Assembly (NCBI GenBank): GCA_038225095.1
Contig: JBBREZ010000385.1
Location: 1 to 6,771 of the forward strand
Length of the DNA stretch: 6,771 bases
DNA from: JAPLGZ01 sp038225095
Lineage (GTDB): Bacteria > Chloroflexota > Anaerolineae > Caldilineales > Caldilineaceae
Direction of reading: 5' to 3'
Part shown: positions 4,608 through 6,771 of the stretch, piece after piece
Numbering within the stretch: the stretch's first letter is position 1
How the letters are laid out: the number at the start of each line of letters is the position of its first letter
The notes under the pieces: generated by a model
Databases searched by the model: none
What the model was told of the DNA's origin: nothing
What the model saw: only the letters and a program-made list of their open reading frames with translations
Program-made: the position numbers and the translations under genes

Positions 4608-6281
4608 ATGAGTGCAACTGCACCGGCTCTGAAAATTCGTGAGCCTTCTTATATCAACATTGCGTACACCGCAAAATCGTGGCTCCTAACGACCGATCAT
4701 AAACGCATTGGCCTGCTCTACATGGTCGCCATTACGGTCTTTTTTTTCGTGGGCGGGTTGGCCGCTACCGTTATGCGTCTGGAATTATTGACGCCGCAGG
4801 GTGATCTAGTTTTGCCGGAGACCTATAATAAACTCTTTACCGCGCATGGCACGATCATGGTCTTCTTTTTTCTGATTCCTTCCATTCCAGCGACGCTGGG
4901 CAATTTCCTGGTGCCGATCATGATTGGGGCACGCGACATGGCCTTTCCCCGGCTGAACCTAGCCAGTTGGTACATCTTTATGGTTGGCGCCATTTTCGCC
5001 ATTGTGGCCTTAATTAGTGGTGGCGTAGACACTGGCTGGACCTTCTACACACCCTATAGCACTACCTATTCCACGACTAGTGTAATTCCAATGGCGGTCG
5101 GCATCCTCATCGCGGGCTTCTCGTCGATCTTTACTGGGCTAATCATTATTATCACCGTACACAAGATGCGCGCACCGGGGATGACCTGGTTTCGCCTGCC
5201 GCTCTTTATTTGGTCGATGTATGCCACTAGCCTGATCATGGTGCTGGCAACCCCCGTGTTGGCGATGACGCTACTGTTGGTGGCGGTGGAGCGAATCTTC
5301 CATGTGGGCATCTTTGATCCGGCATTAGGCGGCGATCCACTGTTGTTTCAGCATCTCTTCTGGTTCTACTCCCATCCTGCTGTCTATATCATGATTCTGC
5401 CTGGCATGGCCGTGATCAGCGAATTGGTCACCTGTTTTTCGCGTAAACCGATCTTCGGCTATAAATTTGTCGCTTTCTCCAGCATTGCAATTGCGGTTTT
5501 TAGCTTTCTGGTCTGGGGGCACCACATGTTTGTCTCTGGCCAATCGATCTACGCCAGCCTGATCTTCTCGATTCTCAGTTTTTCTGTTGCCATTCCATCG
5601 GCCATCAAGGTTTTTAACTGGACAGCCACGCTCTACAAAGGCTCGATCTCGTGGGACACCCCCATGCTTTATGCCTTGGGCTTTATCGCCGTGTTTACGA
5701 TTGGCGGGTTGACTGGTCTCTTTTTGGCGACGTTGCCGGTGGATGTCCATGTATCGGACACCTATTTCATCGTTGCCCATTTCCATTACATCATGGTCGG
5801 CGGCGCAGTGCTGGCCTATTTAGGTGGCATTCACTTTTGGTGGCCCAAAATCTCCGGACGCATGTATCCCGAGTGGTGGGGCAAGGTCTCGGCGATCACG
5901 ATCTTTCTAGGCTTTAACCTGACTTTTTTTCCGCAATTTATTCTGGGCTATCAGGGTATGCCGCGACGTTATTATGCCTATGCCCCCGAGTATCAGGTGC
6001 TAAATGTGCTGTCAACCGCCGGTGCATCGATTTTGGCCATCGGCTACATCTTGCCCTTGATCTATCTGATCTGGTCAATGCGCGAAGGCCCAATCGCGGG
6101 TGACAATCCCTGGGGTGCCACCGGGTTGGAATGGCAGATTGAGTCACCGCCACCCACCGAGAATTTTGCGGAAATTCCGATTGTGACCGCGGAACCCTAC
6201 CAATACTACTCGGATGGCACCTTTACCCCGCAGACGACTAAAAGTATCCGTGAAGTCCGACAGGAGTTGCACCGTGACTGA
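4608..6281 (+). CDS. coxA: Cytochrome c oxidase subunit I, A2-type (aa3 catalytic subunit)
   Basis: A 557-residue protein with about twelve transmembrane helices, the catalytic subunit reducing O2 to water while pumping protons. Low-spin haem a ligands are His80 (TAHGTIM) and His393, and the haem a3 ligand is His391 (VAHFHY). CuB ligands are His256 and His305-His306 (WGHHMF), and the cross-linked tyrosine is Tyr260. The D-channel entrance (Asn99, Asp110, Asn117 in GNFLVP and ARDMAFPRLN) and the K-channel lysine (Lys334 in PSAIKVFNW) are conserved. Helix VI reads WFYSHPAVYIM: the glutamate of A1 enzymes is replaced and the Tyr-Ser pair of the A2 type (as in Rhodothermus and Thermus caa3) is present at 254-255. 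The final 60 or so residues are polar, with NPWGATGLEW as in typical homologues. The stop overlaps the coxC start by 8 bases. Confidence 0.98.
   Translation: MSATAPALKIREPSYINIAYTAKSWLLTTDHKRIGLLYMVAITVFFFVGGLAATVMRLELLTPQGDLVLPETYNKLFTAHGTIMVFFFLIPSIPATLGNFLVPIMIGARDMAFPRLNLASWYIFMVGAIFAIVALISGGVDTGWTFYTPYSTTYSTTSVIPMAVGILIAGFSSIFTGLIIIITVHKMRAPGMTWFRLPLFIWSMYATSLIMVLATPVLAMTLLLVAVERIFHVGIFDPALGGDPLLFQHLFWFYSHPAVYIMILPGMAVISELVTCFSRKPIFGYKFVAFSSIAIAVFSFLVWGHHMFVSGQSIYASLIFSILSFSVAIPSAIKVFNWTATLYKGSISWDTPMLYALGFIAVFTIGGLTGLFLATLPVDVHVSDTYFIVAHFHYIMVGGAVLAYLGGIHFWWPKISGRMYPEWWGKVSAITIFLGFNLTFFPQFILGYQGMPRRYYAYAPEYQVLNVLSTAGASILAIGYILPLIYLIWSMREGPIAGDNPWGATGLEWQIESPPPTENFAEIPIVTAEPYQYYSDGTFTPQTTKSIREVRQELHRD
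6262..6266 (+). promoter_or_regulatory. Ribosome binding site for the coxC GTG start
   Basis: AGGAG inside the end of coxA, seven bases before GTG 6274. It supports a GTG start overlapping the coxA stop and suggests coupled translation of subunits I and III. Confidence 0.8.
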
Positions 6282-6771
6282 AACGCATTCGGCAAGCGCA
6301 TCGATCGTCGCCCACCATTTTGAGGATGCCGAGCAGCAGCACGAAGCGAACACGCTGGGCATGTGGACTTTCCTAGCCACCGAAGTACTCTTTTTTGGCG
6401 CCCTATTTGCCGCTTTTTATATCTATCGTGCCAGCTATGCCGATATATTTAAAGCGACCGCTCATCATCTGTACATGAGTATCGGCGCCATCAACACCGT
6501 CGTGTTGCTCACCAGCAGTCTGACCGTCGCCTTGGCCGTCCACGCCGGTGAGCACAGCCAACGCCGCCGCATGATCCGGTTTATGCTGGCAACCCTCGTG
6601 CTGGGTGTGCTCTTTTTGGGCTTCAAAGGGCTTGAATATTTTTTAGATTATCGCGAACATCTAGTGCCCGCGTTCAACTTTCGCTGGGAGGGCGACAAGC
6701 CTGGTCAGGCCCAACTTTTTTTCATCATTTACTTCATCATGACGCTTGTCCATGCCTTGCATATGATCATT
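6274..6771 (+). CDS. coxC: Cytochrome c oxidase subunit III (3' end missing)
   Basis: 166 residues are visible from the GTG at 6274; the frame is still open at the window edge. A polar, His-rich N-terminus (1-26) precedes GMWTFLATEVLFFGALFAAFYIYR, the first helix of the bacterial five-helix form of subunit III, with the conserved membrane Glu37. Further helices lie at about 67-90 (INTVVLLTSS motif) and 100-122. Next come the polar KGLEYFLDYREHLVPAFNF segment and the start of another helix with the conserved LVHALHMI motif (His160, His163). Subunit III stabilises subunit I and supports proton uptake through the D channel. The usual full length in this form is about 200 residues, so some 35-45 residues are probably missing. 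It overlaps coxA by 8 bases; a small subunit IV gene often follows in such clusters. Confidence 0.95.
   Translation, partial: MTETHSASASIVAHHFEDAEQQHEANTLGMWTFLATEVLFFGALFAAFYIYRASYADIFKATAHHLYMSIGAINTVVLLTSSLTVALAVHAGEHSQRRRMIRFMLATLVLGVLFLGFKGLEYFLDYREHLVPAFNFRWEGDKPGQAQLFFIIYFIMTLVHALHMII

Noticed and set aside
5325..5786. 153-residue open frame on the - strand inside coxA
   Set aside because: It is antisense to a highly conserved catalytic gene; its composition is that of a shadow frame and it has no domain.

Overview
The window carries an aerobic respiratory gene cluster, entirely on the + strand. It starts inside the gene for ActE, the monohaem cytochrome c subunit of alternative complex III (ACIII). 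Next come ActF (ACIII membrane subunit), a small one-helix membrane protein of unknown function, a SCO-type copper chaperone, and cytochrome c oxidase subunits II (with a fused cytochrome c domain), I and III. Subunit III runs off the right edge. Subunit I has the helix-VI motif Y-S-H-P-A-V in place of the usual proton-channel glutamate, which places the oxidase in the A2-type caa3 group.

Layout: 1-347 actE (3' part); 348-826 a gene-free, repeat-filled gap; 827-2020 actF; 2013-2534 small membrane protein; 2515-3381 SCO; 3382-3544 a second gap with a related repeat; 3545-4543 coxB; 4544-4607 a short spacer; 4608-6281 coxA; 6274-6771 coxC (5' part). Several junctions overlap by 8 or 20 bases and have good ribosome binding sites, so translational coupling is likely within actF-orf173-SCO and within coxA-coxC.

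How the genes work together: ACIII oxidises quinol and reduces a cytochrome c (ActE or a partner). Electrons then enter the fused cytochrome c domain of CoxB, pass to CuA, and reach haem a and the haem a3/CuB site in CoxA, where O2 is reduced to water. SCO would deliver copper to, or reduce the cysteines of, the CuA site. Physical linkage of ACIII and caa3 genes is known from several phyla, and ACIII-caa3 supercomplexes have been described.

Organism: a bacterium with moderate GC content (roughly 50%, judged by eye). ACIII plus A2-type caa3 occurs in, among others, Acidobacteriota, Bacteroidota/Rhodothermota and Chloroflexota. The repeats of the type 'gattgagagatt' and 'gagtgatgagt' remind me of intergenic DNA in Chloroflexota or Acidobacteriota, but this is only an impression and I do not assign a phylum.

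I do not see a new enzymatic system here. The least explained parts are the two repeat-bearing gaps. The gap between actE and actF contains a REP-like hairpin followed by a roughly 199-bp inverted-repeat element with 21-bp perfect ends and further symmetrically spaced internal blocks. Part of an AT-rich repeat in that gap recurs in opposite orientation before coxB.
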